DNA from: Modicisalibacter tunisiensis
Lineage (GTDB): Bacteria > Pseudomonadota > Gammaproteobacteria > Pseudomonadales > Halomonadaceae
Assembly: GCF_020148005.1 (NCBI RefSeq)
Contig: NZ_JAGXFD010000001.1
Span: 134,011-198,010, forward strand
Length of the DNA stretch: 64,000 bases
Reading direction: 5' to 3'
Shown here piece after piece: positions 1 through 11,219 of this stretch. The position numbers and the translations under genes were made by a program. The notes under the pieces were generated by a model. The model searched no databases. It saw nothing but the letters and a program-made list of their open reading frames with translations, and was not told where the DNA came from. How positions within the stretch are numbered: position 1 is the stretch's first letter; the number at the start of each line of letters is the position of its first letter.

Positions 1-1040
1 GAAGCCGGGATGGGCGATGTAGTGCAGCGAACGCAGACGGCGCGGCGCGAACCCGCGGCTCACCTTGTGCTCGCCCTGGGTCCCGGGGTCGAAGCGCGTC
101 AGCCCCTTCTCCAGACAGTGCTCGATGCCCTGGTAGTAGCAGGCCTCGAAGTGCAGGCAGTCGGCCTCCACCTCGCTGCCCCAGTAGCGCCCGTAGAGGG
201 TGTCGCTGCCCTGCACGCAGAGCGCGGCCGCCACCGGGCGGCCGCCGTGACGGGCCTGCACCAGCAGCAGAGTCTCGGGCATCGTCGCCCGCAGCCGGCG
301 GAAGAAATCCCGCGACAGGTAGGGCTGCTGGCCGCGCTCGTGATAGGTGATCCGATAGCAGCGGTAGAAATGCTCGAGCGCGGCGGCGTCGATCGCCTCG
401 CCTTCCAGCCGCACCATCTCCAGGCCCTGTTCGGCCACCCGGCGGCGCTCGCGTCGCACTTCCTTGCGGCGCTTGGCGCTCATCGCCGCCAGAAAGCCGG
501 CGAAGTCGCCGTAGCCGGCATCCCGCCACTGGAACTGGACCGACGCCCGCTCGAGCAGGTCGGGGCGCACCGCCAGCCAGTCGTCGACCTCCTCCGACTC
601 GGCGAACAGCAGGTGCCAGCTGGACAGCGAGGCGTCGCAGCAGGCCGCCGCCAGCTCGGCGATCACCGCCCGCCGGGAAACGCCCGGCGCGATCAGCAGG
701 CGAGCGCCCGGGGCGGGCGTGAACGGCACCGCCGTCAGGCCCTTGGGATAGTAGTCGCCACCGGCACGCTCCCAGGCATCCGCCCAGGCCCAGTCGAAGA
801 CATACTCGCCGAAGGAGTGCACCTTGCGATAGCGCGGCAGGGCCGCCACCAGCGCTCCCTCGCGGCGCACGACCAGGTGGGCCGGCGTCCAGCCGGCAGC
901 CGGCGTGACCGCCCCGGAGGCTTCCAGGGCGTGCAGGAAGGCATGGCGCAGGAAGGGCTGATCGGCCGGCACCAGCGCGTCCCAGTCCCGCGCGGACACG
1001 GCCTCGAGGGCCGGCAGGGTGTCGATCGTGAAGTGCATTC
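1..1040 (-). CDS. GNAT-like acyltransferase, DUF482 family (partial, 3' end outside window)
   Basis: Reading the minus strand from the ATG at 1038-1040 gives a continuous frame to the window edge, so the C-terminus is missing. An AAGGAG ribosome site lies a few bases upstream of the ATG. The N-terminus begins MHFTIDTLPALEAVSARDWD, and later segments such as AAMSAKRRKEVRRERRR, YHERGQQPYLSRDFF and FDPGTQGEHKVSRGF are typical of the DUF482/peptidogalycan-biosynthesis-like branch of GNAT acyltransferases. Members are cytoplasmic, about 380 residues, and mostly of unproven substrate. The frame is long, codon-biased and opposed by a spurious plus-strand frame. Family assignment is by recognised sequence pattern; acyl acceptor unknown. 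Confidence 0.8.
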
Positions 1041-1152
1041 GGCAAACTCCTTGACGGCGGACGGGAGCGGCGGCACTGCCGCGACGCCGATCGTGTCCCC
1101 ACGGTCGACGTCGCGATGCTAGGGTATCCCCATGCCCTGCTCGAGAGAAACC

Positions 1153-1446
1153 ATGACACCAGCCCCGCACCCCGCGCCACCCGACGACGGCCCCGTCAAT
1201 GCCATGGCGATCGCCGCCTTCGCCCTGAGCGTGCTGGCGGTGTTCGTCATGCCCGCCGCCCTGGCCGGCGTGGTCTGCGGCCACCTGGCTCGTCACCAGA
1301 TTCGCCGGCGTGGTGAACGCGGCGACAGCTGGGCGCTGGCCGCGCTGATCATCGGCTACCTGCTGATCGGGCTGACCGCCGCCGGATTCGTGTTGTTCGG
1401 TGGTTTCGTGGCCACGTTTTTCGGCATCATGGCTGGTGCCGGCTGA
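1153..1446 (+). CDS. small DUF4190-type membrane protein
   Basis: A 97-residue protein. I chose the ATG at 1153 because GAGAGAAA precedes it; an in-frame ATG at 1132 lacks a ribosome site. The sequence has a short proline-rich N-terminus, then two hydrophobic segments (roughly residues 16-37 and 60-88) separated by a basic loop containing GHLARHQIRRRGERGDSWA. That two-helix layout with GHLA..QIRR between the helices is the hallmark of DUF4190, a small inner-membrane domain of unknown function. It lies between a divergent acyltransferase gene and an aldehyde dehydrogenase gene 37 bases downstream, possibly cotranscribed with the latter. Function unknown. Confidence 0.75.
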   Translation: MTPAPHPAPPDDGPVNAMAIAAFALSVLAVFVMPAALAGVVCGHLARHQIRRRGERGDSWALAALIIGYLLIGLTAAGFVLFGGFVATFFGIMAGAG

Positions 1447-1483
1447 GTCGCCGCGACAGCCGCCATTTTCAGGAGGAGACCGC

Positions 1484-2890
1484 ATGGAGCGTTCGGCCGA
1501 TCACGCACTGAAGACGCTATTCGCCGCCCAGCGTCAGGCCTACGACGCGCATCCCTACCCGGCGCTGTCCGTGCGCCTGGGACAGCTGGCACGCCTGGCC
1601 CAGCTGACGCGTCGCCATGCCGGCGAGATCGAGGCCGCCATCGCCCGTGACTTTGGCCATCGCTCCCGCGTCGAGACGCGCCTGGCCGAGCTCACCACCC
1701 TGCAGCAGGCCATCCGCCATGCGCGTCGCCACCTGCGGCGCTGGATGCGCCCGCGCCGCGTCCGGGTCGGCTGGCGCTTCTGGCCGGCCCGGGCCGAGAT
1801 CCATTCCCAGCCGCTGGGCGTGGTGGGCATCATGGCCCCGTGGAACTACCCCTGGAACCTGGCGCTGCTGCCGGCGGTGGATGCCCTGGCCGCCGGCAAC
1901 CGGGTCATGATCAAGCCCAGCGAACACGCCCCGGCCACCGCGGAACTGCTGCAGTCGCTGGTGGCCCGGTATTTCGACCCGGCCGAGCTGGGCGTGGTGA
2001 CCGGCGACGCCGACGCCAGCCGGGCCTTTGCCGCCCTGCCCTTCGATCACCTGCTGTTCACCGGCTCCTCCGAGACCGGCAGCCAGGTCGCGCAGGCGGC
2101 GGCCGCCAACCTGACCCCGGTCACCCTGGAGCTGGGCGGCAAGTCGCCGGCAATCCTCGACGAGACCACCGATCTCGACGACGCCGCCCGGCGCATCGCC
2201 TTCGGCAAGTGGTTCAACGCCGGCCAGACGTGCATCGCCCCGGACTACGTGCTGCTGCCCCAGCGGCGCCTCAACGCCTTCGCCGAGGCCCTGGAGCGCG
2301 CGGTGCGGCAGCTGTATCCCGATCCGGCCGGCAATCCCGACTACAGCGCGCTGCTCGGCAGCGCCGCGCGCGAGCGGCTGATCGCGCTGCGCCGCGAGGC
2401 CGAGCAGCGCGGCTGCCGGGTGATCGAGATCGGCGGAGACGACGCCACGTTCGCGGCCGGCGGCAAGCTGGCGCCGACCCTGATTCTCGACCCCCAGCAG
2501 TCGCTGCGGGTCATGCGCGAGGAGATCTTCGGACCGCTGCTGCCGCTGGTCGGCGTCCAGGACATGGACGCCGCGGTGAACTTCGTCAATGCGCGCCCGC
2601 GTCCGCTGGCGCTGTATGCCTTCACCGACAACCCCGCCCATCGGCGACTGCTGCTGACCCGCACTCACTCGGGCGGACTGGTGATCAACGACACCCTGTG
2701 GCACATCGCCCAGCCCGCCCTGCCCTTCGGCGGTATCGGCACCAGCGGGCACGGTGCCTATCACGGTGAGCACGGCTTCCTGACCTTCAGCCATCAGCGC
2801 AGCGTATTCCGCCAGTCCCGGCACAGCAGCGTCACCCGCCTTCATCCGCCCTATCGGCGCTGGCTGCTGAGGCTGATGGGCCTGTTCTAG
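1484..2890 (+). CDS. aldehyde dehydrogenase, coniferyl-aldehyde dehydrogenase type
   Basis: A 468-residue NAD(P)-dependent aldehyde dehydrogenase, cytoplasmic, oxidising an aldehyde to the acid. Start at 1484 follows AGGAGGAGACCGC; the longer frame begins inside the preceding gene. PWNYPWN (about 119-125) is the cofactor-fold signature, LELGGKSP carries the general base Glu216 and NAGQTCIAPDY the nucleophile Cys250. The short length, absence of an N-terminal extension and a C-terminal hydrophobic/basic tail (RRWLLRLMGLF) match the coniferyl aldehyde/fatty aldehyde class rather than betaine aldehyde dehydrogenase. The actual substrate may be any medium or aromatic aldehyde. It converges with a dienelactone hydrolase gene 34 bases away, which could suit aromatic catabolism but is not proof. 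Confidence 0.85.
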   Translation: MERSADHALKTLFAAQRQAYDAHPYPALSVRLGQLARLAQLTRRHAGEIEAAIARDFGHRSRVETRLAELTTLQQAIRHARRHLRRWMRPRRVRVGWRFWPARAEIHSQPLGVVGIMAPWNYPWNLALLPAVDALAAGNRVMIKPSEHAPATAELLQSLVARYFDPAELGVVTGDADASRAFAALPFDHLLFTGSSETGSQVAQAAAANLTPVTLELGGKSPAILDETTDLDDAARRIAFGKWFNAGQTCIAPDYVLLPQRRLNAFAEALERAVRQLYPDPAGNPDYSALLGSAARERLIALRREAEQRGCRVIEIGGDDATFAAGGKLAPTLILDPQQSLRVMREEIFGPLLPLVGVQDMDAAVNFVNARPRPLALYAFTDNPAHRRLLLTRTHSGGLVINDTLWHIAQPALPFGGIGTSGHGAYHGEHGFLTFSHQRSVFRQSRHSSVTRLHPPYRRWLLRLMGLF

Positions 2891-2924
2891 CCGCCGGGAT
2901 TCCGCGCCGGCCCCCGGCCCGACG

Positions 2925-3767
2925 TCACTTGCCGTTGAGGGTCTTGTCCAGGGTCAGCAGCGCCGCCTGCCAGGACGCCGCGTCGGCGGCCGCATCGTAG
3001 CCGAGCGGCAGGCCGGTGCGTTCGGCGACCGCATCGGCGTCCGGATTGGTGAAGCTGTGCCTGGCGTGCGGATAGTTGATGACCTTGACCGTGGCCCCCT
3101 GGGCCTTCAGCGCCTGCGCCATGTCGGTCAGCGCCTCGCGCTTGACCAGCGGGTCCTCGGCGCCGTTGTGGATCTGCACCACGCCGTCGAACGGCTGCGG
3201 CTTGCTGACCGCCTGGGCGGGGCTGCCATGGAAGCTGATCGCCGCCTTGATCGGCATTCCGGCCAGCGCCATGTTCATGACGATGCCGCCGCCGAAGCAG
3301 TAGCCGAGCGCCGCCATGCGATCGCCGCGCACGAACGGCTGCTTGCGCAGCCTGGCCATGGCGGCTTCCAGCCGGGCCCGCGCCGAGGGCCAGTCCTGCA
3401 TGACCTGACCGGCAAACTTGCCGGCCTCGTCGGGATGGGTGGTCGAGCGGCCATCGCCGTACATGTCCACGGCCAGGGCGACAAAGCCCAGTGCGGCCAG
3501 CTGGTCGGCACGGTCGCGGGCATAGTCGTTGAGCCCCCACCACTCGTGGACGACCAGCACGGCGGGGCGCGGCTTGTCGTCGGCGACATTGCGCGCCAGA
3601 TAGCCCTGATAGCTCTGACCACCGGTTTCATAGGTGAAGGGTTCGCCCACCACGCGCGGGCCCTGTTCGATCGGCACGGCGGGGGCCTCGGTTGCGGCCA
3701 GTACCGGCGCCGCCAGCAGGGCCAGCAGCGCGGGCAGGAGGGACACGAACTTGAGCAGCATGCGCAT
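2925..3767 (-). CDS. secreted dienelactone hydrolase-family alpha/beta hydrolase
   Basis: A 280-residue protein with a cleavable signal peptide (about residues 1-25, ending PVLAATEA), so probably periplasmic. Start at 3767 follows AAGGAGAAACC; the frame extends 33 bases further upstream without a better site. The dienelactone hydrolase triad is visible: Cys157 in GYCFGGG, Asp205 in NGAEDPL and His237 in ARHSF, with the VHEWWG motif near residue 75. Classical DLH hydrolyses dienelactone to maleylacetate in the cytoplasm; exported members have unknown esters as substrates. It lies 39 bases downstream of the PAS-GGDEF gene on the same strand and may be cotranscribed. Confidence 0.85.
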   Translation of the reverse strand: MRMLLKFVSLLPALLALLAAPVLAATEAPAVPIEQGPRVVGEPFTYETGGQSYQGYLARNVADDKPRPAVLVVHEWWGLNDYARDRADQLAALGFVALAVDMYGDGRSTTHPDEAGKFAGQVMQDWPSARARLEAAMARLRKQPFVRGDRMAALGYCFGGGIVMNMALAGMPIKAAISFHGSPAQAVSKPQPFDGVVQIHNGAEDPLVKREALTDMAQALKAQGATVKVINYPHARHSFTNPDADAVAERTGLPLGYDAAADAASWQAALLTLDKTLNGK

Positions 3768-3806
3768 GGTTTCTCCTTGTTCGACTTGCTTGTTCGGCAT
3801 GTTCGG

Positions 3807-5498
3807 CTATCGCCCCGGGGCCGGTTCGGCGAGAGCCTGGTGGACCCGGTTGCGGCCATGACGCTTGGCGGCATAGAGCCCCATGTCGGCCCGGTGCATG
3901 AGTGCCTCGGCCGTCTCGTGGTCACGCCGCTCGGCGACGCCGAAGCTGACCGTGAAATTGAGCCATTCGTTATGGAATTCGACCATGGCGTTCTCGAACT
4001 TGCGACGCAGCCGCTCGGCCAGCACCACTGCCTCCTGCAGCGACTGCGCCGACAGCAACAGGGCAAACTCCTCGCCGCCGATACGGCCGAAGATGTCCTC
4101 GGCCCGCAAGGTACTGCGGCAGATGTCGCCCAGGCTGCTCAGCACCAGGTCGCCGGCGGCGTGCCCCCAGGTATCGTTGATGGTCTTGAAATGGTCGATG
4201 TCGAAGATCACCAGCGACAGCCGGGTCGCCAGGACGTCGGCCTGCTCGAGAGCCGAGTTCAAGCAGCCCAGGAAGGCACCGCGATTGAGCGCCCCGGTCA
4301 GGCTGTCGGTGGTCGAGAGCTCATGGAGCTTGCGCTCGTGGCGCTTGCGGTCGGTGATGTCGCGGGCCACCGCGAGTATCCATTCATAGCGCCCGTTGAG
4401 GGGGCTGATGTAGGGGGAGCAGGCCGTCTCCAGCCAGATGTAGTGGCCCCTGGCATGCCGGGCACGCAATTCGATGCGCAGATTGCTGCCCAGCCGCGAG
4501 GTCTCGTGGATATACCGCTGGGTGCGCGGCGCATCGTCGGGCGGCAGCAGCTCGATCAGCGGGCGCTGCTGGATCGCCCGGGGCGCATAGCCCAGCAGGC
4601 GCTCGACCGAGGGCGAGGCGTAGCGGCAGAGCCCGTCGGCATCGATCAGCAGGATCAGGTCGCTGACGTTCTCGACGATGAAGCGATAGCGGCGCTCGTT
4701 CTCGGCCAGCGCCAGCTGCGCCTGCTTGCGCAGCGTGACATCCTCGCAGAAGCCGTGCCAGAGGGTGCTGCCATCCGCCTGGCGCTCGGGCTTGGCCTGC
4801 CCCTGGACCCAGAGCTGATAGCCATCGGGGTGACGATAGCGAAACTCGTGGCGCCAGACGCTCAGGCGCCGCGCGCTGCGGTTGATGCTGCGCCACAGCC
4901 CCTCGACGTCTTCCGGATGTACCCGCTCCAGCGCCGCCGTCGCCTCCTGCAGGACGGCTTCCGGCGGCAGCCCGAACAGGCGCCGGATACCGGCGCTGAC
5001 GAAGGGAAAGTCGAGCCGGCCGTCGGGGGTCAGCCGACACTGGTAGAGAGTGCCGGGGAGCTGCTCGCTGAGCTTCTCGAAACGCTCGAGCAGCGCCTGG
5101 CGCTCGGTGACATCGACCAGCGACCCCACCAGCTCCACGACCCGGCCGTCCGTGTCGCGATGCAGGACGAGATCATCCTGCAGGTGATGGCGGGAACCGT
5201 CGAGATGCGTCAGGGCATAGTGCAGGGTCAGCCGGGAATCGCCGTTGCGGCGGGCCTCGGCCAGGCGTGTCAGCAGCCGCCGGCGGCATTGGGAATCGAG
5301 GCATTCCAGCCATCGCCCGGGCTGCTCGCGCAGCGCGTCACGCTCGATGCCGCACAGCGCCGCCACATTCAGGCCCAGGTAGTGGACCTCGCCCTGCCAC
5401 CAGTCCGCGCTCGTCGCGTAGACCACGGCGGGAGACGCACACAGCATGGCGTCCATGAAGCGCGGCAGGAACTGCAATGACGTCGCCGGCATGCTCAT
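3807..5498 (-). CDS. PAS-PAS-PAS-GGDEF diguanylate cyclase
   Basis: A 563-residue soluble sensor that should make cyclic di-GMP from GTP. Start ATG at 5498 has GAAAGAGGGG upstream; the frame opens 42 bases earlier. Three PAS segments occupy roughly residues 15-135, 140-260 and 275-400; two end in the PAC-type phrases DVTERQALLE and DITDRKRHER. The C-terminal GGDEF domain starts at about 405 (STTDSLTGALNRGAF) and carries GGEEF at about 474, an active-site variant found in active cyclases. RAED sits five residues before it, the inhibitory RxxD I-site, predicting product feedback. No membrane helix is evident, so the signal should be cytoplasmic. The ligand is unknown. Confidence 0.92.
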   Translation of the reverse strand: MSMPATSLQFLPRFMDAMLCASPAVVYATSADWWQGEVHYLGLNVAALCGIERDALREQPGRWLECLDSQCRRRLLTRLAEARRNGDSRLTLHYALTHLDGSRHHLQDDLVLHRDTDGRVVELVGSLVDVTERQALLERFEKLSEQLPGTLYQCRLTPDGRLDFPFVSAGIRRLFGLPPEAVLQEATAALERVHPEDVEGLWRSINRSARRLSVWRHEFRYRHPDGYQLWVQGQAKPERQADGSTLWHGFCEDVTLRKQAQLALAENERRYRFIVENVSDLILLIDADGLCRYASPSVERLLGYAPRAIQQRPLIELLPPDDAPRTQRYIHETSRLGSNLRIELRARHARGHYIWLETACSPYISPLNGRYEWILAVARDITDRKRHERKLHELSTTDSLTGALNRGAFLGCLNSALEQADVLATRLSLVIFDIDHFKTINDTWGHAAGDLVLSSLGDICRSTLRAEDIFGRIGGEEFALLLSAQSLQEAVVLAERLRRKFENAMVEFHNEWLNFTVSFGVAERRDHETAEALMHRADMGLYAAKRHGRNRVHQALAEPAPGR

Positions 5499-5561
5499 CG
5501 TGTCCCCTCTTTCCCGTTCCCTGGACCTGTCGCTCACCACACGCCTGACAGGCAGGCGACG

Positions 5562-5900
5562 TCAGTCGCCGCCGCGATCCCCGGACACGCGACGCCGGGG
5601 GATATCGGCCGACGACTCGGCGGCCCCCTCCTCGTCGTGGCGCTCATCGGCGCGGCGTGCGCGACCGCCCTTCAGGGGAGCGGGCGGAACCCCGGCCCCG
5701 GTACACCCGGCCGCCAGCGCCGCCAGTTCGCGATGGCTCATGACCACGCGCTCGGCGCCCGCGCCTTCGACCCAGAGGATCCACAGTGCGGGCGCCTCGC
5801 GGGTCTGGTCCACGCCGACCACGCGCCCTTCGCGCTGTCGTTCGGGATCACGCAGGGTCGCACCGATCAAGAGATGAGCCTGAGCAACACAGTCACGCAT
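5562..5900 (-). CDS. small hypothetical protein
   Basis: I do not recognise this protein. It is 112 residues from an ATG at 5900; a longer open frame runs to 6176 but its first part looks non-coding (arginine/proline-rich, no ribosome site) and overlaps the likely regulatory region. The first 65 residues look like a compact beta-rich domain (GRVVGVDQTREAPALWILWVEG, shortened here), while the tail is charged and low in complexity. The ribosome site is weak, so the true start may be a nearby GTG. It lies upstream of the PAS-GGDEF gene on the same strand, 63 bases away. Confidence 0.45.
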   Translation of the reverse strand: MRDCVAQAHLLIGATLRDPERQREGRVVGVDQTREAPALWILWVEGAGAERVVMSHRELAALAAGCTGAGVPPAPLKGGRARRADERHDEEGAAESSADIPRRRVSGDRGGD

Positions 5901-6122
5901 GATGGCGGTTCGCACGGTCGTCAGGGCCCGCGGCGTCACGCTGCTGCGCGTGATGACACGCTGACCCGGTGGATGAATCGAGAGTTGTTGTCCCAGTGTA
6001 TCAGCTAATCCTGCATTCGGGACGCAATGCAAGTCCAGCCTAGCAGGGCGGGCGATGCCGCGTAGCGGCAATCCGGGCGACCATGACGCACGACAAGGAT
6101 TCCGGGCCCGGCCGGCGGGACG

Positions 6123-6147
6123 AAAAAAGGGTGCCTCCAGGGCACCC
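6123..6147 (-). terminator. rho-independent terminator of gap
   Basis: On the minus strand a perfect 7-bp stem (GGGTGCC with GGCACCC, arms 6129-6135 and 6141-6147, five-base loop) is followed immediately by TTTTTT (6123-6128). It lies 128 bases past the gap stop codon. Between 5901 and 6274 I see no gene, only this terminator. Confidence 0.9.
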
Positions 6148-6274
6148 CAAGCACTCGCTAACCGCGATTCATTCACAGACTAAGGCGGCGACGCGACGGC
6201 AAACCGTCCGTGCGGAGCCGTGAGTGCGCGAAGCCGTGCTGCCCCCGCGCCGCCACACCGGGTGGGATACGTCG

Positions 6275-7279
6275 TCAGGCCGCCGCGGCCTGCATGGCCA
6301 GCGCCGTATCCAGCATGCGGTTGGAGAAGCCCCATTCGTTGTCGTACCAGGCCATGACCTTGACCAGACGGCCGTTGACGCGGGTGTGGTTGGCGTCGAA
6401 GGTGGAGGAATGGGCGTCGTGGTTGAAGTCGATCGACACCAGCGGCTGGGCGTTGACCGCCAGCACCGGCGAGTCGGCCGCGGCCTTCTCGACGATGGCG
6501 TTGATCTCCTCCTTGCTGGTCTCGCGGCCGGCCGTAAAGGTCAGGTCGACCAGCGAGACGTTGATCACCGGCACGCGCACGGCCAGGCCGTCCAGCTTGC
6601 CGTCGAGCTCCGGCAGCACCAGGCCCACCGCCGCCGCGGCACCGGTCCTGGTGGGAATCATCGACTGCGTGGCGCTGCGCGCCCGGTACGGATCCTTGTG
6701 ATAGACGTCGGAGAGGTTCTGATCGTTGGTATAGGCGTGCACGGTGGTCATCAGGCCGTTGTCGATGCCCACGCTGTCGTTGAGCGCCTTGGCCACCGGC
6801 GCCAGGCAGTTGGTGGTGCAGGACGCATTGGAAACGACACGATGCTCGGCCGTCAGCACATCATCATTGACGCCATGGACGACCGTCGCATCGGCATCGG
6901 GACTGGGCGCCGAGATCAGCACGCGCCGGGCGCCGGCCTCGAGGTGCTTGCCGGCATCGGCCTTCTTGACGAACAGCCCGGTGCACTCCATCACCAGGTC
7001 GATCTTCAGCTCGCTCCACGGCAGCCGGGCAGGATCACGCTGGGCCAGGATCTGGATACGGTCGCCGTCGACCGTCAGCGTCTCCTCGTCGTGGGACACC
7101 TCGTGGCCGAACCGTCCGTGCACGCTGTCATGCTTGAGCAGATGCGCGTTGAGCGCCGGGTCGCCGAGGTCGTTGATGGCGACCACCTGCACACGGTCCC
7201 GATAGCCGTTCTCGTAGAGTGCGCGCAGCACGTTGCGACCGATGCGTCCGAAACCGTTGATGGCGACACGCAGTGTCAT
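6275..7279 (-). CDS. gap: type I glyceraldehyde-3-phosphate dehydrogenase
   Basis: A 334-residue cytoplasmic enzyme that oxidises and phosphorylates glyceraldehyde 3-phosphate to 1,3-bisphosphoglycerate. The N-terminal Rossmann motif [10 protein letters not shown] (8-17) binds the cofactor and SNASCTTN carries the catalytic Cys154. Length and motifs are standard for a GapA/GapB-type enzyme; the position of an aspartate-like residue at INDLGD suggests NAD preference, but this is not decisive. Start at 7279 follows GGAGGCCACC. It is divergently transcribed from edd, the arrangement seen in Pseudomonas and relatives where HexR governs both, which suggests coordinated control of the Entner-Doudoroff route. 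It has its own terminator. Confidence 0.97.
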   Translation of the reverse strand: MTLRVAINGFGRIGRNVLRALYENGYRDRVQVVAINDLGDPALNAHLLKHDSVHGRFGHEVSHDEETLTVDGDRIQILAQRDPARLPWSELKIDLVMECTGLFVKKADAGKHLEAGARRVLISAPSPDADATVVHGVNDDVLTAEHRVVSNASCTTNCLAPVAKALNDSVGIDNGLMTTVHAYTNDQNLSDVYHKDPYRARSATQSMIPTRTGAAAAVGLVLPELDGKLDGLAVRVPVINVSLVDLTFTAGRETSKEEINAIVEKAAADSPVLAVNAQPLVSIDFNHDAHSSTFDANHTRVNGRLVKVMAWYDNEWGFSNRMLDTALAMQAAAA

Positions 7280-7477
7280 GGTGGCCTCCTTCGATGCGAC
7301 TGGCGTGAACCCGGTACATGGCCGCCGTCCGGTCCGACAAGGAACGGCCGGGAGGCAACCACGATGAAATAATCCTACGCTTTGCCCACAATCTGGCCCA
7401 AAGGATGACGACGTTCAAGTAATTTTTTTGGTAAGTTTACACACATCCTTACTCCACGACCGCGAAAAGAGGTTGCC
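7280..7477. promoter_or_regulatory. divergent gap/edd regulatory region
   Basis: This 198-base spacer must hold both promoters. On the minus strand TTGGGC and TAGGAT are spaced 18 bases apart, a weak sigma70-like candidate for gap. Next to edd, GTAATTTTTTTGGTAA partly resembles the TGTAATTAAATTACA type of HexR operator, but one half is poor. No hexR gene lies in the window. The assignment rests mainly on gene order. Confidence 0.35.
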
Positions 7478-9327
<1,850 letters not shown>

Positions 9328-9331
<4 letters not shown>

Positions 9332-10296
9332 CGCGCCCGGCACTGATCGGCGACATCGGCGGCACCAACGCCCGCTTCGCGCTGGTGACGCCGGACACCT
9401 TCACGCCCTACGCGATCCGTACCCTGGCCTGTGCCGACTACCCGACGCTGGAGGCGGCGATCCGCGCCTACCTGGCGCAGGTCGACGCCTCCGGCGAGAG
9501 TGCCCCGCGGGAAGCCTGCCTGGCCTTCGCCTGCCCGGTGCACGACGACGAGGTGCGCATGACCAACAACGCCTGGCGCTTCTCCAAGCGTCAGGTCAAG
9601 GCGGCGCTCGGCCTCGAGCTGTTCAAGGTGATCAACGACTTCACCGCCCAGGCGCTGGGCGTGCCCCACGTCGCCGACGAGGAGCGGGTGGCCATCGGCG
9701 AGGGTCGCAGCGAGCCCCACCGGGCCTGCCTGGTGATCGGCCCGGGCACCGGGCTGGGCGTGGCCGGGCTGTTCCCCGGCCGCCACGGCTGGATCCCCCT
9801 GCCCACCGAGGGCGGCCACGTCACCTTCGCGCCCACCGACGACGAGGAGCAGGCCCTGCTCGACTACTTCCGCGCCCGCTACGGGCGCGTCTCGGTGGAG
9901 CGCGTGCTGTGCGGCCAAGGGCTGCTGGATCTCTACCACGCCCATGCCCTGCTGGCCGGCCGCGAGGCCGCCCTGCCCTCGCCGGCAGCCGTCACCGAAG
10001 CCGCCGGCCGGGGCGACGAGCTGGCCGGACGCACGGTGCGCCGTTTCCTGAAGATTCTCGGCGATGTGTGCGGCGACGCCGCCCTGACGCTGGGCGCCCT
10101 CGGCGGGGTCTACCTGTGCGGCGGCATCGTGCCGCGCCTGCTCGATTACGTGGCGGACAGCGACTTTCGGCGCGCCTTCGCCGACAAGGGCCGCATGAGC
10201 GCTTACAATGCCAACATCCCGGTGTGGGTGGTCACGGCGCCCTGGACGGGGCTGCTGGGCGCCTGCGAGGCATTGCACAACGAGGAGGTCGAATGA
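9328..10296 (+). CDS. glk: glucokinase
   Basis: A 322-residue ROK-independent bacterial glucokinase (Glk family) that phosphorylates glucose with ATP in the cytoplasm. It begins [20 protein letters not shown], with the phosphate-binding GDIGGTNAR at residues 8-16. [11 protein letters not shown] contains the catalytic aspartate and [20 protein letters not shown] and LCGGIVPRL are further family motifs. Start ATG overlaps the edd stop by four bases and its stop overlaps the mutarotase start in the same way. Length is normal for the family. Confidence 0.96.
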
Positions 10297-11219
10297 TTCC
10301 CGCTTCTCTGCGCGAACAGCTCGAAGCGACGCGGGGCCAGCGCCACGCCGTCTGGGCCGGACGCGACATCTGGCTGGCCAACGAGGCCTGGGGCGAGCTG
10401 ATCGTCAGTCTGCAGGGCGCCCAGGTGCTCCACTATTTACCGGCCCCCGAAACCGGGCCAGCCGCAGGCGCTCGCCCGGCACCCACGGCCGATGACGGCT
10501 GGCTGTGGGTCACGCCCACGCCCCAGCCGCTGCCCGGCGCTATCCGTGGCGGCATTCCGCTGTGCTGGCCGTGGTTCGCCGACGAGCGCTTCGCCGACGA
10601 GTCCCCGGAGCGCAACGGCCCGCTGCACGGCCCGGCGCGCAAGGCCGACTGGCGGCTGGAGGCCGTCGACGAGCATGAGGAAGGCGTCGAACTTCACCTG
10701 TCTCCCTCCGAGCGCCTGCACGGCCAGCTGGTGCCGCGGGCGGTCATCCAGGCCAACGCCCGCCGTCTGCACGTGGAGCTGGTGACCGAGCACACCGGCG
10801 AGACCCCGGTGAAGCTCACCGGCGCCCTGCACACCTACTTCAGTGTCGCCGACGTTCATGCCTGCCGCGTCGAGGGGCTGGCCGGGGCACGCTATCTCGA
10901 CAAGCTCGACGGTTTCGCCGAGCGGGTCCAGCAGGGCGAGCTGGGCGTGCGCGGCGCCCTCGACCGCATCTATGCCTCCAATCAGGCCCCGGTGCTCGAC
11001 GACGGCCGCCGACGGCTGCGCATCGCCAAGCAGGGCAGCGACTCCACGGTGGTCTGGCATCCGGACACCGCCCTGCCCGACGACACCCCGGCCGAGGCCG
11101 GCCGACACTTCCTGTGTGTCGAGACCGCCTGTACCCGGATCGACCCAGTATGGCTGGTGCCCGGTGCCCAGCATGTGCTGGGCACGACCCTCAGCCGTGA
11201 CGAGGACACCCCTTCATGA
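10293..11219 (+). CDS. D-hexose-6-phosphate mutarotase (aldose 1-epimerase family)
   Basis: A 308-residue protein of the YeaD-like group, which interconverts the anomers of glucose 6-phosphate. The ATG at 10293 overlaps the glk stop, with GAGGAGG just upstream. Recognisable segments are GAQVLHYLP near the N-terminus, GGIPLCWPWF (active-site region), HGPARKADWRL with the catalytic-type histidine, LHTYFSVADV and a C-terminal CVETACT. The position between glucokinase and glucose-6-phosphate isomerase genes fits the role of supplying the right anomer to the pathway. Confidence 0.92.
   Translation: MIPASLREQLEATRGQRHAVWAGRDIWLANEAWGELIVSLQGAQVLHYLPAPETGPAAGARPAPTADDGWLWVTPTPQPLPGAIRGGIPLCWPWFADERFADESPERNGPLHGPARKADWRLEAVDEHEEGVELHLSPSERLHGQLVPRAVIQANARRLHVELVTEHTGETPVKLTGALHTYFSVADVHACRVEGLAGARYLDKLDGFAERVQQGELGVRGALDRIYASNQAPVLDDGRRRLRIAKQGSDSTVVWHPDTALPDDTPAEAGRHFLCVETACTRIDPVWLVPGAQHVLGTTLSRDEDTPS

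Noticed and set aside
3057-5480. Plus-strand open frame of about 800 codons
   Set aside because: It lies antisense to the dienelactone hydrolase and PAS-GGDEF genes, has His/Gln/Arg/Val-rich composition typical of the complement of GC-rich codons, and no ribosome site.
7410-7445. HexR operator before edd
   Set aside because: Only one half of GTAATTTTTTTGGTAA agrees with the known motif; kept as a low-confidence remark rather than a site.
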